Shown piece by piece: positions 29,968-39,497 of a stretch of 64,000 nucleotides of DNA. The stretch covers positions 1,054,001-1,118,000 of the forward strand of contig NC_012860.1 in the NCBI RefSeq assembly GCF_000026945.1, given 5' to 3'. The stretch's first letter is position 1, and the number at the start of each line of letters is the position of its first letter. The position numbers and the translations under genes are program-made. This DNA comes from Candida dubliniensis CD36 (Eukaryota > Ascomycota > Pichiomycetes > Serinales > Debaryomycetaceae). The notes under the pieces were generated by a model. That model was given only the letters and a program-made list of their open reading frames with translations. It did not search any database and was not told the DNA's origin.

Positions 29968-31710
29968 CTATTTAAATGATGGGGTTATTCCTTCGCAAAT
30001 TTCGGAATATTGTTGTAACTTTCTATCGATATTCACTACACCATTTTTGTGGCGTGGATTCCGTTTAAACCGATCAATCTTCTTATCAAACACTTCACCG
30101 GTATAGAATATTTTCCATTGAGAATCAGGAGCACTCATACATCCACAACATCTTTCAAAATACCATTTGTTAACAGGATTGTTTTTCCGAGATCTCCAGA
30201 TCAATTCAAATGGATGAGATTGTAAGATGATTTTGAAAATAACGTCAGCTAAACCAGGTAAACCTTGATTTTTCTTAGCAATGGCAAATTTATCAAGATA
30301 AGCAATCTTTTCACCTTTACTATATTCCCAAGTAATGATTGCCGCCCCATCGTAGTCACCAACAATTACCACTGTTGCTATATTATCGTTTATACGATCT
30401 AAATATGGATCCACATCTAAACTCTTTCCAAACGAATCATTCAATAAATTGATCAATTTCTCTTTGTTTACCAATTTGTCATCAAACAAGTTCTGCATTG
30501 TCAAATCTTTGTCATAATTATCAATATCAAATATTTGTACATCAACACCTTTTTTGATAATGGTGGTGGACAAATGGGGGGTTCTATTGGTGGTGCTAGG
30601 TAAAGACGATGAAATAATAGCTCTATCAGTAAGGACATTGTAAATTATAGGATTCAATTGATCTATATTTATTGACATGATTTCTGGCGTGGTGATGATA
30701 CCTGTAGTTTCGTCATTACCTGATTTTTCATTAATAAATGACAATACATTGTTCATAGTATTCAAATTATTGACATGAGTATCACGATATTTGGGTTCAA
30801 TATGTCCAATAAATAATTCTGAAAGAATGTCGGAATATTCTTGCGATAAGTTTATGAAAACATGACTGGTTTGACGTCTTTCTATTGAAGGTATTCCTCC
30901 CATGGGATCTATCATAACAATTTTCTCAATTGATAACAAATCAGTAGTTCTTTTTTCAATCAATGCAGAACTTAAACCCAACAATAATTTGTCTGATTCA
31001 AGGAATTCTTGTTTTGAAGCATCTGCATTATAGACAATAGGTTGAATTATAGGGATTATCCCTTGATATAATGGAATGAGTATCAGTTCTAAACTATCCA
31101 ATGTTGGTACACCCTTATGGGACGTAAACAATGAACGTAAAAGTGTCACTTTCAAATCACTTTCTTCTTCAGGACGCCCCAAGTAATTGAGCATTTTGTT
31201 ACCTTGATTAATCATGTAAAGTTCGTTATTCTTAAATGAATTCAGAGGTAAATGATCATAATCTAACATTATAATGGGTGAAATACCTAAAGTTATCAAT
31301 CTTTTAAAAGTCTCAGCAATCCCCTTCCATTGTTTAATAGTTATTTTTGTGAATTTGATTTTGAAAATAGCCAATCGAAGAGGCACTTTTTGTAATTTTA
31401 CATCTTCTCTATCATAAATATTGATAAATGGATTCAGTTGATTAAGAAATCTATTTATAAATAACTCTCGTTGTGAATCTCTATTAGTTAATGACAATTG
31501 TTCATTTTTGATTTTAATATTTTTATTAAAGTCTAAATCATCATTGAAATCAAATTGATTTTGATATTTGGTCAAATAATTTTTGGCTTCACGTTTTGTA
31601 GTTGTTGATTTTAGAATTGATAAAATTAAATTCCGTTTAGCATCAGTGGTCACCTTATGAGTCTCTAGATTTGATATGAATTGTCTATTTAATGTTTTCA
31701 ATTTACTCAT
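29968..31710 (-). CDS. ARG2: Mitochondrial N-acetylglutamate synthase (Arg2)
   Basis: The protein is 580 residues from the ATG at 31710. The frame extends 17 codons further up but only from a GTG, so the ATG is preferred. The N-terminus is basic with few acids ([15 protein letters not shown]), fitting a mitochondrial presequence. Length and pattern match yeast Arg2 (about 574). An N-terminal region related to amino-acid kinases (about 90-390) includes '[15 protein letters not shown]' and '[25 protein letters not shown]'. A C-terminal GNAT-type NAT domain has '[23 protein letters not shown]', '[21 protein letters not shown]' and 'WKIFYTGE'. It makes N-acetylglutamate from acetyl-CoA and glutamate, the first step of ornithine/arginine synthesis in the matrix, and is usually arginine-inhibited. 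A consensus Gcn4 site sits 44 bases upstream. Confidence 0.9.
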   Translation of the reverse strand: MSKLKTLNRQFISNLETHKVTTDAKRNLILSILKSTTTKREAKNYLTKYQNQFDFNDDLDFNKNIKIKNEQLSLTNRDSQRELFINRFLNQLNPFINIYDREDVKLQKVPLRLAIFKIKFTKITIKQWKGIAETFKRLITLGISPIIMLDYDHLPLNSFKNNELYMINQGNKMLNYLGRPEEESDLKVTLLRSLFTSHKGVPTLDSLELILIPLYQGIIPIIQPIVYNADASKQEFLESDKLLLGLSSALIEKRTTDLLSIEKIVMIDPMGGIPSIERRQTSHVFINLSQEYSDILSELFIGHIEPKYRDTHVNNLNTMNNVLSFINEKSGNDETTGIITTPEIMSINIDQLNPIIYNVLTDRAIISSSLPSTTNRTPHLSTTIIKKGVDVQIFDIDNYDKDLTMQNLFDDKLVNKEKLINLLNDSFGKSLDVDPYLDRINDNIATVVIVGDYDGAAIITWEYSKGEKIAYLDKFAIAKKNQGLPGLADVIFKIILQSHPFELIWRSRKNNPVNKWYFERCCGCMSAPDSQWKIFYTGEVFDKKIDRFKRNPRHKNGVVNIDRKLQQYSEICEGITPSFK

Positions 31711-31753
31711 GTTGGTGGGTGGTATGAATGTTTGAAGTAGGTAAGTGTGTATG

Positions 31754-31760
31754 TGACTCA
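31754..31760. promoter_or_regulatory. Gcn4 binding site (TGACTCA) before ARG2
   Basis: A perfect TGASTCA site, the general amino-acid control element bound by Gcn4, lies 44 bases upstream of the ARG2 ATG. That is closer than usual and may sit at or past the transcription start. Confidence 0.65.
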
Positions 31761-32057
31761 CAATTTATATTTGATGGTTGTAGTAGTAGAGAGAGTTTTT
31801 TTTTTTTTTTCTCCCTCTTGATTGCAACTTTTATTGGGAGCACATTTTTAAGGTAGGTACCACAGTTTTTACTATTCTTGCTCTTCGTACTGGTATTACC
31901 AATTGTTTATTCAAACAGGAATACCAATGCATATATTTCTATCAATTTACATGGTAACTGGTATGCATATGACTGATAATATTACCATACACATGAATCA
32001 TAACTAAATAATTGAAATACTGTATTTCCTCCCATTAACCCGTCAATACTTATCCAT

Positions 32058-32075
32058 CCCCCCCCCCCCCCCCCC
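32058..32075. repeat. 18-base poly-C tract
   Basis: Eighteen consecutive C lying 15 bases beyond the PSF2 stop codon in the ARG2-PSF2 intergenic region. Confidence 0.9.
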
Positions 32076-32089
32076 GTTCACATTTCTAT

Positions 32090-32785
32090 CTACGCATCAT
32101 CATCATCATCTGAAGCGTCTTCCATCTCTTGATCACCTGTGTTTACTGTATTATTCTGTGTTGTTTCATATAGTTGTCTCAATTTGTTCATGACCGGGAT
32201 CACAAATGGTCTCAATTCATTAATTTCTAACAATGATAATCCATTCAATTGTATATTTGACTCATTCAATTCTTTCAACCCCTTTTTCGATTTGACCAAT
32301 CGAGTTTCTCTCAAATCTTGAATCACCGTTCTTAATTGATCCACTGGATCCAGTAAATCATCTGGAGCCTTTTCAAGTAATATTTTAGAAAGCTCTAACC
32401 AATTCCAAGGTAAATCACTAAATTGAAGTGGTTTACGTATTTCATCGTCGTATCGTTCTTTTAAATATGCCACAGTTAACCATTTTGGTGGGACTATATT
32501 ACATTTGTCTTGTGATTTTAAAATCAATGCCACCCATAATGGAACCAATTCTCTTCTCATGGCTCGTAGATTCGGTATACTTGTCTAGAATAAAAAAAAC
32601 AAAGAAGGTTAGATATACTGATAATGTTTGGTGGTTTTATATATAACTCAATAAAATATACATACCCCTATGAGATCAATTTTCTTTATTGAATATCTTG
32701 GTAAAATAGTTATAAGTTCATTTTCTGCCAAAAATGTGATTTCTGATGGCATAAGATTCCCTTGAAGGTTTTTTGGAAGAACCAT
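32090..32785 (-). CDS. PSF2: GINS complex subunit Psf2, spliced gene with one intron
   Basis: Two exons, 32666-32785 and 32090-32584, join in phase 0 to give 204 residues; yeast Psf2 has about 213. Exon 1 codes for 40 residues with the family's start (MVLPKNLQ, PSEITFLAENELITILPRYS, KKIDLIG). Exon 2 continues TSIPNLRAMRRELVPLWVAL, then KCNIVPPKWL and the helical body, ending in a short acidic tail. The first ATG inside exon 2 would lose the conserved N-terminus, so the spliced model is preferred. GINS (Sld5, Psf1-3) joins Cdc45 and Mcm2-7 in the CMG helicase at replication forks. An ACGCGT box upstream fits G1/S expression. Confidence 0.93.
32585..32665 (-). other. PSF2: PSF2 intron, 81 bases
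   Basis: The 5' site is GTATGT (32665-32660) and the 3' site is TTCTAG (ending at 32585). A branch-point-like ATCTAAC has its likely branch A at 32609, about 24 bases before the 3' end, with a T-rich tract between. Confidence 0.93.
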
Positions 32786-32906
32786 GATCAGTGAAGGGTT
32801 ATATGTTGATGGTTATAACGACTTGGTGAGAGTGATCAATCAGTCAATTGTTTAATATTTTTTTTTTTTTTTTTCCTCTGGTGAAGATCTCTCTCGATGT
32901 TATGAG

Positions 32907-32912
32907 ACGCGT
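32907..32912. promoter_or_regulatory. MCB element (ACGCGT) upstream of PSF2
   Basis: GACGCGTC palindrome about 122 bases before the PSF2 ATG. MCB boxes bind MBF and drive G1/S expression of replication genes in yeasts. Confidence 0.6.
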
Positions 32913-32997
32913 CGTTAGCCCAGGCAAGCAAAAACCTGGAAAAATATAATGCAATCGTGAGTTACAATTATATACATTATCTAAATACTTGTATACC

Positions 32998-35328
32998 CTA
33001 TTTATACTTATTCATTTTCTTCTTATACGTCGAGGTTCTTCCAGAAGTCATGGTTTTGGCCTTTTTGGCAGGTTTTGGACCTTCACTATCTCTACCATAA
33101 GGATCAAATCCACGTTTCTTTCTATCATTTTTCTTTTTCGAATCTTTCAATAATATCTTATCTGCATTGGCATAATCAATCTCCTTTTGTTCTTCTTGTG
33201 AAACCTTTTTATTGTTATTTCTCTTAATGGGTTGAACATTCCGTTTTCGAAGAGTTATAAGCTCATTTGGATCAATCTCTTTAGCAGTGTTAAACAATAC
33301 GGCTTGTCCTGATATTTTAGTGCCTTCACTAGCAGTTGCTGGTGCTTTTTCAGGAATATCTTCCTCGGACTCCTCTTCTTCCTCTATATCTTCGATATCA
33401 CTTATGGGTATAGTAATTGCCAAATCTGTACCTACTGTCAATTCTTTCCATGTCGCTTCTAATCTCTTTTGCCAAGCATCATTAAAATTATGTTTGAAAA
33501 CTTTTTCATCTCTAAATTCCAAAGTAACCAACGGTTTATTGTGATATATATTGCCAAAAGCTTTAGATTCGCTAGTTAATAATGTAGATGCTTCAAACAC
33601 TTGGGCTGCATTTGTAAGCAATTTGTCAAACTCATTAGCTATACTTGCAACATCAACATAAGTATCAGCTTGCTCTTCACTCTGTTGTTTATTCCATTGA
33701 TCCACTAAATCCCAATCATTAGCTTCAGTATCTTTCAAAGTTTGTTCAATCAAATTGGCCAACTCTTTGGCATTAATTCTAACCGCATCAGAAATACGAT
33801 AAGAAACATTGAGTATTTTGTTCAAATCCACTGGTGATTCCAAGTTCACTAAACTGACAAGTAGTTGATTGGGCATTATATATCTCACCGATTCATCTTG
33901 TTGCTTAGCCATTAAATCTCTCCATTTGTACAAAACTTCAACAACTGGACGCTTAAAATGAGGAACATTGTACTGTGATACAATAGACCCCCATGGTTCC
34001 TTTGGATTGAATGCCATAACTGGACATGTAACCTTGTTGGAAAATGTATTAGCCATGGGTCTATACTTTGTGTATTCAAATCTTCTCTTAGCAACTTGTC
34101 GCGAATCATACAATACTTGAGCTAATTTATTAGCATCAATCAATTTATTCTTCAATTGATCATATATGAATAACAAAAAATGAGTATCTGATCTTGCATA
34201 AGCCAACATGGGTGGTGATAAAGGTCGAATTCTCCAATCAGCTAATTGGTACTGTTTTGATGTTTTGAAATGTGCATACACTTCCAATAAATATGCCAAT
34301 GAGAATCTTGGAAATCCAAGTGCTCTTGACGCATGATAAGTATCAAATAATGAAACAACATATAACCCCAAATCTCGTTGTAACCATATTATATCCATAA
34401 ATGCCCCATGAAACACTTTTACAATGTTAGGATCAGCAAATACTTCATTTAATACCGTCAAATCGTCACGCAAGACAAGAGTATCCACAATCCAATCTTG
34501 TTCACGACTCGAGATTTGCATTAAACATACTATACCATAATAGGATCGGTAATCGTGGTGTTCCAAATCAACAGCAATTTCGGTCAGTTTTTTCAATTCT
34601 GGCACCATCTTGTGTAACTCTTCCACTGTATCTACCCATATTGCCTTGGTGGTAGACCAATCTTTTGGTGGGATTGGATCAGACTTAGCTAGTATGGCAT
34701 CAGGATAAGGTTGATTATCAATTTCATATTCGTAAGGTTGGGCATAAAATGGTGGATCAATAATCTCAATTGAATCTTCATAAACTGGTTCAGGATTAAT
34801 TAAGGAATCGTTAAATGGTACTAATGCATGAGGTTTTGAAGAAAGTTTTGGTTTGAAGGGTCCTGCTTCTGAATTATCGATAGGAACTTTAAACTTTAAT
34901 TGTGGTTTCTCTGTTTTCGATGGCTTCTCGTTTTTTATTGTGGAAGTTATACCATCATCAAGATATTCTAATTCTTGATCTTTGCTGATCCCCTTTGCTT
35001 TCCGTTTGGCTTGATCAAAAGTAGAATCGATTTTATCAAAAATTGAATCGATTATTCGTGATATGGGTTTCCAAGATGCTTCACCGGTTACATTTTCTTG
35101 GCCATATTCAATAGCTTCAAAATCATTAGGATCGTCAGTAGCTGCTCTAAGTAAATCATTACTTATATTCAACAATCTTTGACTTTGTTCATCAATTTGT
35201 TTACCTAAATCCTTGTCGACTGTTTTATAGAAATTGACATCTTGTGCTCCTAAAGAACTAGCCGCTCTAATGGTGTTCATTAATTTAGGAAAAATTTCCT
35301 TGAAAACATCTTCACTTCCTGATGACAT
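32998..35328 (-). CDS. RRP6: Rrp6, nuclear exosome 3'-5' exoribonuclease
   Basis: The protein is 776 residues from the ATG at 35328 (MSSGSEDVFKEIFPK). The open frame extends upstream to 35457 but that part reads through the promoter and does not look conserved. It has a PMC2NT region (about 5-95), then a DEDD-Y exonuclease domain with ExoI 'IAVDLEHHDYRSYYG' (D254, E256), ExoII 'VFHGAFMDIIWLQRDLGLY' and ExoIII 'YARSDTHFLLFIYD'. An HRDC domain follows (RPVVEVLYKWRDLMAKQQDE), then an acidic run and a basic nuclear-type tail (KKAKTM, TYKKKMNKYK). Rrp6 trims rRNA, snRNA and snoRNA precursors and degrades aberrant nuclear RNAs with Rrp47 and the exosome core. Divergent from REI1. Confidence 0.95.
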   Translation of the reverse strand: MSSGSEDVFKEIFPKLMNTIRAASSLGAQDVNFYKTVDKDLGKQIDEQSQRLLNISNDLLRAATDDPNDFEAIEYGQENVTGEASWKPISRIIDSIFDKIDSTFDQAKRKAKGISKDQELEYLDDGITSTIKNEKPSKTEKPQLKFKVPIDNSEAGPFKPKLSSKPHALVPFNDSLINPEPVYEDSIEIIDPPFYAQPYEYEIDNQPYPDAILAKSDPIPPKDWSTTKAIWVDTVEELHKMVPELKKLTEIAVDLEHHDYRSYYGIVCLMQISSREQDWIVDTLVLRDDLTVLNEVFADPNIVKVFHGAFMDIIWLQRDLGLYVVSLFDTYHASRALGFPRFSLAYLLEVYAHFKTSKQYQLADWRIRPLSPPMLAYARSDTHFLLFIYDQLKNKLIDANKLAQVLYDSRQVAKRRFEYTKYRPMANTFSNKVTCPVMAFNPKEPWGSIVSQYNVPHFKRPVVEVLYKWRDLMAKQQDESVRYIMPNQLLVSLVNLESPVDLNKILNVSYRISDAVRINAKELANLIEQTLKDTEANDWDLVDQWNKQQSEEQADTYVDVASIANEFDKLLTNAAQVFEASTLLTSESKAFGNIYHNKPLVTLEFRDEKVFKHNFNDAWQKRLEATWKELTVGTDLAITIPISDIEDIEEEEESEEDIPEKAPATASEGTKISGQAVLFNTAKEIDPNELITLRKRNVQPIKRNNNKKVSQEEQKEIDYANADKILLKDSKKKNDRKKRGFDPYGRDSEGPKPAKKAKTMTSGRTSTYKKKMNKYK

Positions 35329-35580
35329 GGTAATGAATCTATCCTTTAAATATTGCACGTAAAGAATGTTAAAGAAGAGAACTCGACGTGGTTGTAAGTT
35401 TTGCTTCATGTTTTCATTTTTTCTTTCTCTCTTTATAAAATTACATCTTCCTCTCATACAAATTTTTTTTCTTTCTCATCTCATCCCATTAAACCTAACG
35501 ACAATTTTTTTTTTGCTCTCTATAACTTGGTTTACTAATCAAACGAATTTCATTACATTATTTAAGACTATACCAACGAG
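35329..35580. promoter_or_regulatory. Bidirectional promoter of RRP6 and REI1
   Basis: Only 252 bases separate the two start codons, so control elements are probably shared. Overlapping CTCATC hexamers (35475-35485; GATGAGATGAG on the other strand) match the PAC core of ribosome-biogenesis promoters, next to T-rich tracts. Confidence 0.55.
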
Positions 35581-36744
35581 ATGTTTACTTGTAATACATG
35601 TAACTTGCAGTTTCCTGCTGCTGAAGATCAAAGAAGTCATATGAAATCAGACTGGCATCGTTATAATTTGAAAAGAAGGGTGGCTCAATTACCACCAATA
35701 ACTGAAGATTTATTCAATAGTAAAGTGTCTACATTGACAAACACTGAAGAAACTAAACAGAAACAATTAACAAAGAAGGAACAAAGAAGGAAAGAAAAGG
35801 AAGCAATTTTGGAACAAAAACGACAAATATTAGAACAAGCTAAAAGGGCAATGTTAGCACAAATACAAGAGAATGGCGGTGAATTGCCACCAACTAAAGA
35901 GGAATCTTCAAACATTGACAGTAACAAAGAACGACCAGAAGAGGAACCAGAATCAGAAATCACACCAGAACAAAATGAAGAGAAGCTCTTAGCACAAAAA
36001 CTAGCAAATAAATTGGATATTCCACCAACAACTTGTTTATTTGCTCATCCAAAATATAACCACAATTTCGATACTATTGATGAAAATATTGAACATATGT
36101 TTAGACAACATGGGTTATATATACCTGAACGAAAATATCTTATTGATAAACAAGGTCTATTAGAATATTTGGGGGAAAAAATTGGATTTGGATTTTGCAT
36201 TGTATGTAATTATCAAGGAAAAACTGCTGAGGCAGCAAGAGAACATATGCAACAGAAGAGACACATGAGAATTCCATACGAAACTGAAGATGAAAAATTG
36301 GAAATTTCTAAATTTTATGATTTCTCCTCAACGTATGATAATGATGTGGTAGTAGATGGTGAAGATGAGGACGAGGGTGATTGGGAAGATGTTAGTGAAG
36401 ACGATGATGATGATGATGATGACGAAGAACTCCCACCAATTGAGAGAGATGCTATATATCAACACGGAAATGAGTTACATTTGCCTTCAGGTGCAGTGGT
36501 GGGTCATCGTTCAATGGCTAGATATTATAGACAAAACTTGGCTCCAGATAGAGAATTGTCTGAAGGTCAAGGTACAGTTATTGCTGCTGAAACTAGACAT
36601 ATGTTGACTTTGAAAGATAGAGAAGAATTAGCCACCAAAAAGAGAAGTTGGAAGAAAGAAAAGAAAATGGAGGATCTTAATGATAGAAGAGCCGCTAAGT
36701 TTATTAATAACCAACCTCATTTCAGAGATCAATTGTTACAATAG
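35581..36744 (+). CDS. REI1: Rei1, cytosolic pre-60S ribosome maturation factor
   Basis: The 387-residue protein opens with a C2H2 finger (FTCNTCNLQFPAAEDQRSHM, then WHRYNLKRRVAQLPPI), the family's start. A central block has 'TCLFAHPKYNHNF' and 'ENIEHMFRQHGLYIPERKYL'. Another zinc finger has 'GFCIVCNYQGKTAEAAREHM' and 'KRHMRIPYETEDEKLEISKFYDF'. A poly-Asp run follows (about 265-285), then the conserved C-terminal 'LPSGAVVGHRSMARYYRQNL' that in yeast reaches into the ribosome tunnel. Yeast Rei1 is about 393 residues. It releases Arx1-Alb1 from late pre-60S particles with Jjj1 and helps recycle Tif6. The second Cys of an expected CxxC in the central block reads Ala (CLFA). Divergent from RRP6. 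Confidence 0.94.
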   Translation: MFTCNTCNLQFPAAEDQRSHMKSDWHRYNLKRRVAQLPPITEDLFNSKVSTLTNTEETKQKQLTKKEQRRKEKEAILEQKRQILEQAKRAMLAQIQENGGELPPTKEESSNIDSNKERPEEEPESEITPEQNEEKLLAQKLANKLDIPPTTCLFAHPKYNHNFDTIDENIEHMFRQHGLYIPERKYLIDKQGLLEYLGEKIGFGFCIVCNYQGKTAEAAREHMQQKRHMRIPYETEDEKLEISKFYDFSSTYDNDVVVDGEDEDEGDWEDVSEDDDDDDDDEELPPIERDAIYQHGNELHLPSGAVVGHRSMARYYRQNLAPDRELSEGQGTVIAAETRHMLTLKDREELATKKRSWKKEKKMEDLNDRRAAKFINNQPHFRDQLLQ

Positions 36745-36839
36745 AGTGGGTATGTCTTATTCTATAGAAAGTTTATATTGTTTAATTTATTGTATCAACA
36801 CAGCAACTACTTTTTTTTTTTTTGTGGGCTACGGTTGTC

Positions 36840-39497
36840 TTAGAGCAACAATACTGTTACTGCCAAAATTAAATCGATCAATACATTGACAAATAAAATC
36901 CAGCTTCCAAAAAATAACAATTTGGGAGAAAATACTGTCCATATAAACAAATGGAACCTTAAATTGATACATGATCCAACTAAATTCACTGCAGATACAG
37001 TGTAGAAAAACAAACTAATCAATGATTTGATTAGTAAGATTGATTTCTTCAATCCAGTGTAATGTAACAAATCAGTAGTAGCTGGTCCATTGAAATTCAA
37101 TAAGCTTGGTTCATAAAGAAGTTGTAATCCCGAAAGTGACCAAAAAATAGGACCAGCAAAATTGGACACAAATGTTAATAACCCGACCAAAAACACATTG
37201 TATGCTTTAACTCCATTATATGCATTTGACAAGTCCACGGTGGCTAACAGATTTGTGTTCCCCATGCAGAAAAAAGACAAATTTTGTAAGCAAAGAACAG
37301 ACACCGTTACTGTCAAAATATATTGATCAATTCGATTGGTCTTGCGATATATTAATTTAGACAAGGCAAATTTGGCAAGCATTAATGCTAAAAACATTGG
37401 AATGTTTTCTTGTCTGGTTTGATGTACAAGGTAGATTGTCATAATGTTGGTAATATCGGTGATTGTTCCATAACGGATTTTTCTGATTTTCCCAATTATC
37501 ACACGAGAAACTAATAATACCAGTAGAATAATTGTGGTGAATTTTGATAATTGGATACAAACACCTTGTAATTGAAACTTCAATTCATTATCTTCAAGAG
37601 CTGCCTTTGCCATATCTATGTGATGTGATTCTATAATCCATAAAAGAAATCTATTGAGCCATTTCGGTATTGTGTTTCCATCAATATAATATTGCAATAA
37701 CTTGAACAGGAATGATACTGATGTTGCTACAAATACAACAATAAATGAAATTAACCCGCCGGGGTCTTTTACATCTGGTAATCTTTTCCCAAAAGTAAAA
37801 GCAAATGTTGGCACTAGACTTCCTTGCAGGTAGATACACAAAGTAAGCACAAAATAAGTTAAAATTATAAGCCCCCACATCAAATTTGGATTGGAATGCG
37901 ACAAGTAATATGCAATGTTGTATTGAGAAGAGTATTTTTGACCACTGTTATTCCATGACCGCATAAATCTAACACAAGCAAATAAAACTCCAAAAGATAT
38001 AAAGGTTTGCAAATCCTTGAATGTATCAAAGAAGGTAATTGCTAGAAACAAAAGTGTTGCAGTAGTGAAAAAATACCAAATCTGATGCTCTTCTTCAATT
38101 AAAGATGAACCGTGGAAATGCAATGAATACAAAACAACAAACAATTCATAAAACAAAACCGAATAAATGCTCATATTTGATACTGTCAAAAAATAACGAT
38201 TAAAGACCACAACAACCGCTACAGCAGTGATTACTAATATTAATGCACCCGCATATATGTCTTTATAACCATAATTTGTTGCCGAAGAGGCCATTTCTGA
38301 TTGAATATCTTGAAGGAATTCATAATAATCAGCAATTGGGTGTTGTTTAACTTGCAAAGTTTCCCATTGTGTCCAAACTTCTCCGGATGCTCCATACTTT
38401 GCTTCGTACAAATTCATAATCTGTGCGCAATTCTCATATAATATTTCAACTCGCTGGTTTTCAGGCCAAATGTCTAGCATTTCTTTGGCAATCACACCAA
38501 GTGAGTTTCTCGGAATTGGAAAATTCAACAACGCTGCTAGTGTGGGCACTAAATCTATTTGATTGATTTTATGGTGATACGTGTAGTCCGAATTATATGG
38601 TAATGGTGATTTGCCTTTATGGTTAAATTTAGGGGAAATAAATGAAAGTGCTGCTGAGGTCTCACCAAGTGAAGAGCCACCATGGTTTCCTATCTCATTC
38701 ATCCCATGATCTCCTATTAAAACTATCAATGCATCGTCATTTTTCGTAACATATGAGTATAATCTTTGCAAAATTCTATCCATTTCTATTTGTTTTGGTT
38801 TCATGTACGGTGATTCTGGTCCGCCTTTATGACCAATATGGTCTAATCCCAAATAATGTAGAATTAACCCGTCCCATTTGTTACTATTTAATTGGTCGTC
38901 CAAATGACGAGTAACATTATTGTCAACTTCAGTAAAATCACTGACGAAAAAAGAATTAGTCCCTTCAAATTCCGTAAACTCGTTTTGAAATAATTTCAAC
39001 CATGTGTCATCCCCGAAAAAGTTTATTGTCTTATTACTTGTATGTTTAAACTGATGAATCCATGAGTCTTGGTTGTGCAATCCCTGTGAGTCGTCTTGAT
39101 CATCAGCAACGTTTAAAATTGCATCTAAAAAATTCGGTGTACCTCCAGTGGTGATACCTTTTAAACGTGGTAACGTTACCGTGGGCGGGTTAGAAAAAGC
39201 AGTGAATGGTAAGGCATGACCCTGGTTGATCAATTGATGCAAAAACTGGAAATTTGATCTCTCACTAAAGCAGAAATCTGACCTCATTGCATCAACTACC
39301 ATAAGAATAAACCTGTTGAATTGTGGGTTCCCATATTGATCCGAAAATGGAGTTTTCGTTGAATCTTCAAATGAGCTAAACCCCGGGAGAACAACTTTTG
39401 ATGGGAAAAAACCTCTTAGAAACACGAGGAATCCAATTATATTAATAACAGTCAAGGAGACTTGAACAACCCATCTAGAATTTAGTGAATTGGACAT
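36840..39497 (-). CDS. GPI7: GPI ethanolamine phosphate transferase 2 (Gpi7/Las21)
   Basis: The 885-residue protein has an N-terminal membrane anchor (about 9-28), a lumenal alkaline-phosphatase-fold domain and about a dozen C-terminal membrane helices from about residue 415. Metal-site motifs are visible: 'LMVVDAMRSDF' near residue 70, 'TLPRLKGITTGGTPNFLD' with the likely Thr nucleophile, 'GLDHIGHKGGPES', and 'LIGDHGMNEIGNHGGSS'. The 'PNFLDAILN' and 'GLDHIGH' forms suit the Gpi7/Las21 branch (yeast about 830 residues) better than Mcd4 or Gpi13. It adds ethanolamine phosphate to the second mannose of the GPI anchor in the ER, which affects cell-wall protein attachment. It converges with REI1, 95 bases apart. 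Start ATG at 39497. Confidence 0.9.
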   Translation of the reverse strand: MSNSLNSRWVVQVSLTVINIIGFLVFLRGFFPSKVVLPGFSSFEDSTKTPFSDQYGNPQFNRFILMVVDAMRSDFCFSERSNFQFLHQLINQGHALPFTAFSNPPTVTLPRLKGITTGGTPNFLDAILNVADDQDDSQGLHNQDSWIHQFKHTSNKTINFFGDDTWLKLFQNEFTEFEGTNSFFVSDFTEVDNNVTRHLDDQLNSNKWDGLILHYLGLDHIGHKGGPESPYMKPKQIEMDRILQRLYSYVTKNDDALIVLIGDHGMNEIGNHGGSSLGETSAALSFISPKFNHKGKSPLPYNSDYTYHHKINQIDLVPTLAALLNFPIPRNSLGVIAKEMLDIWPENQRVEILYENCAQIMNLYEAKYGASGEVWTQWETLQVKQHPIADYYEFLQDIQSEMASSATNYGYKDIYAGALILVITAVAVVVVFNRYFLTVSNMSIYSVLFYELFVVLYSLHFHGSSLIEEEHQIWYFFTTATLLFLAITFFDTFKDLQTFISFGVLFACVRFMRSWNNSGQKYSSQYNIAYYLSHSNPNLMWGLIILTYFVLTLCIYLQGSLVPTFAFTFGKRLPDVKDPGGLISFIVVFVATSVSFLFKLLQYYIDGNTIPKWLNRFLLWIIESHHIDMAKAALEDNELKFQLQGVCIQLSKFTTIILLVLLVSRVIIGKIRKIRYGTITDITNIMTIYLVHQTRQENIPMFLALMLAKFALSKLIYRKTNRIDQYILTVTVSVLCLQNLSFFCMGNTNLLATVDLSNAYNGVKAYNVFLVGLLTFVSNFAGPIFWSLSGLQLLYEPSLLNFNGPATTDLLHYTGLKKSILLIKSLISLFFYTVSAVNLVGSCINLRFHLFIWTVFSPKLLFFGSWILFVNVLIDLILAVTVLLL

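Larger units (their letters stand above)
31711..32089. other. Intergenic, ARG2 promoter and PSF2 3' side
   Basis: About 0.38 kb. It holds the Gcn4 site (31754-31760), a 15-base T tract (A on the ARG2 coding strand) near 31805 and an 18-C tract at 32058-32075 just past the PSF2 stop. Confidence 0.75.

Noticed and set aside
35329..35457. 43-residue N-terminal extension of RRP6
   Set aside because: It reads through the shared promoter with REI1 and lacks family similarity; the ATG at 35328 matches the usual start.
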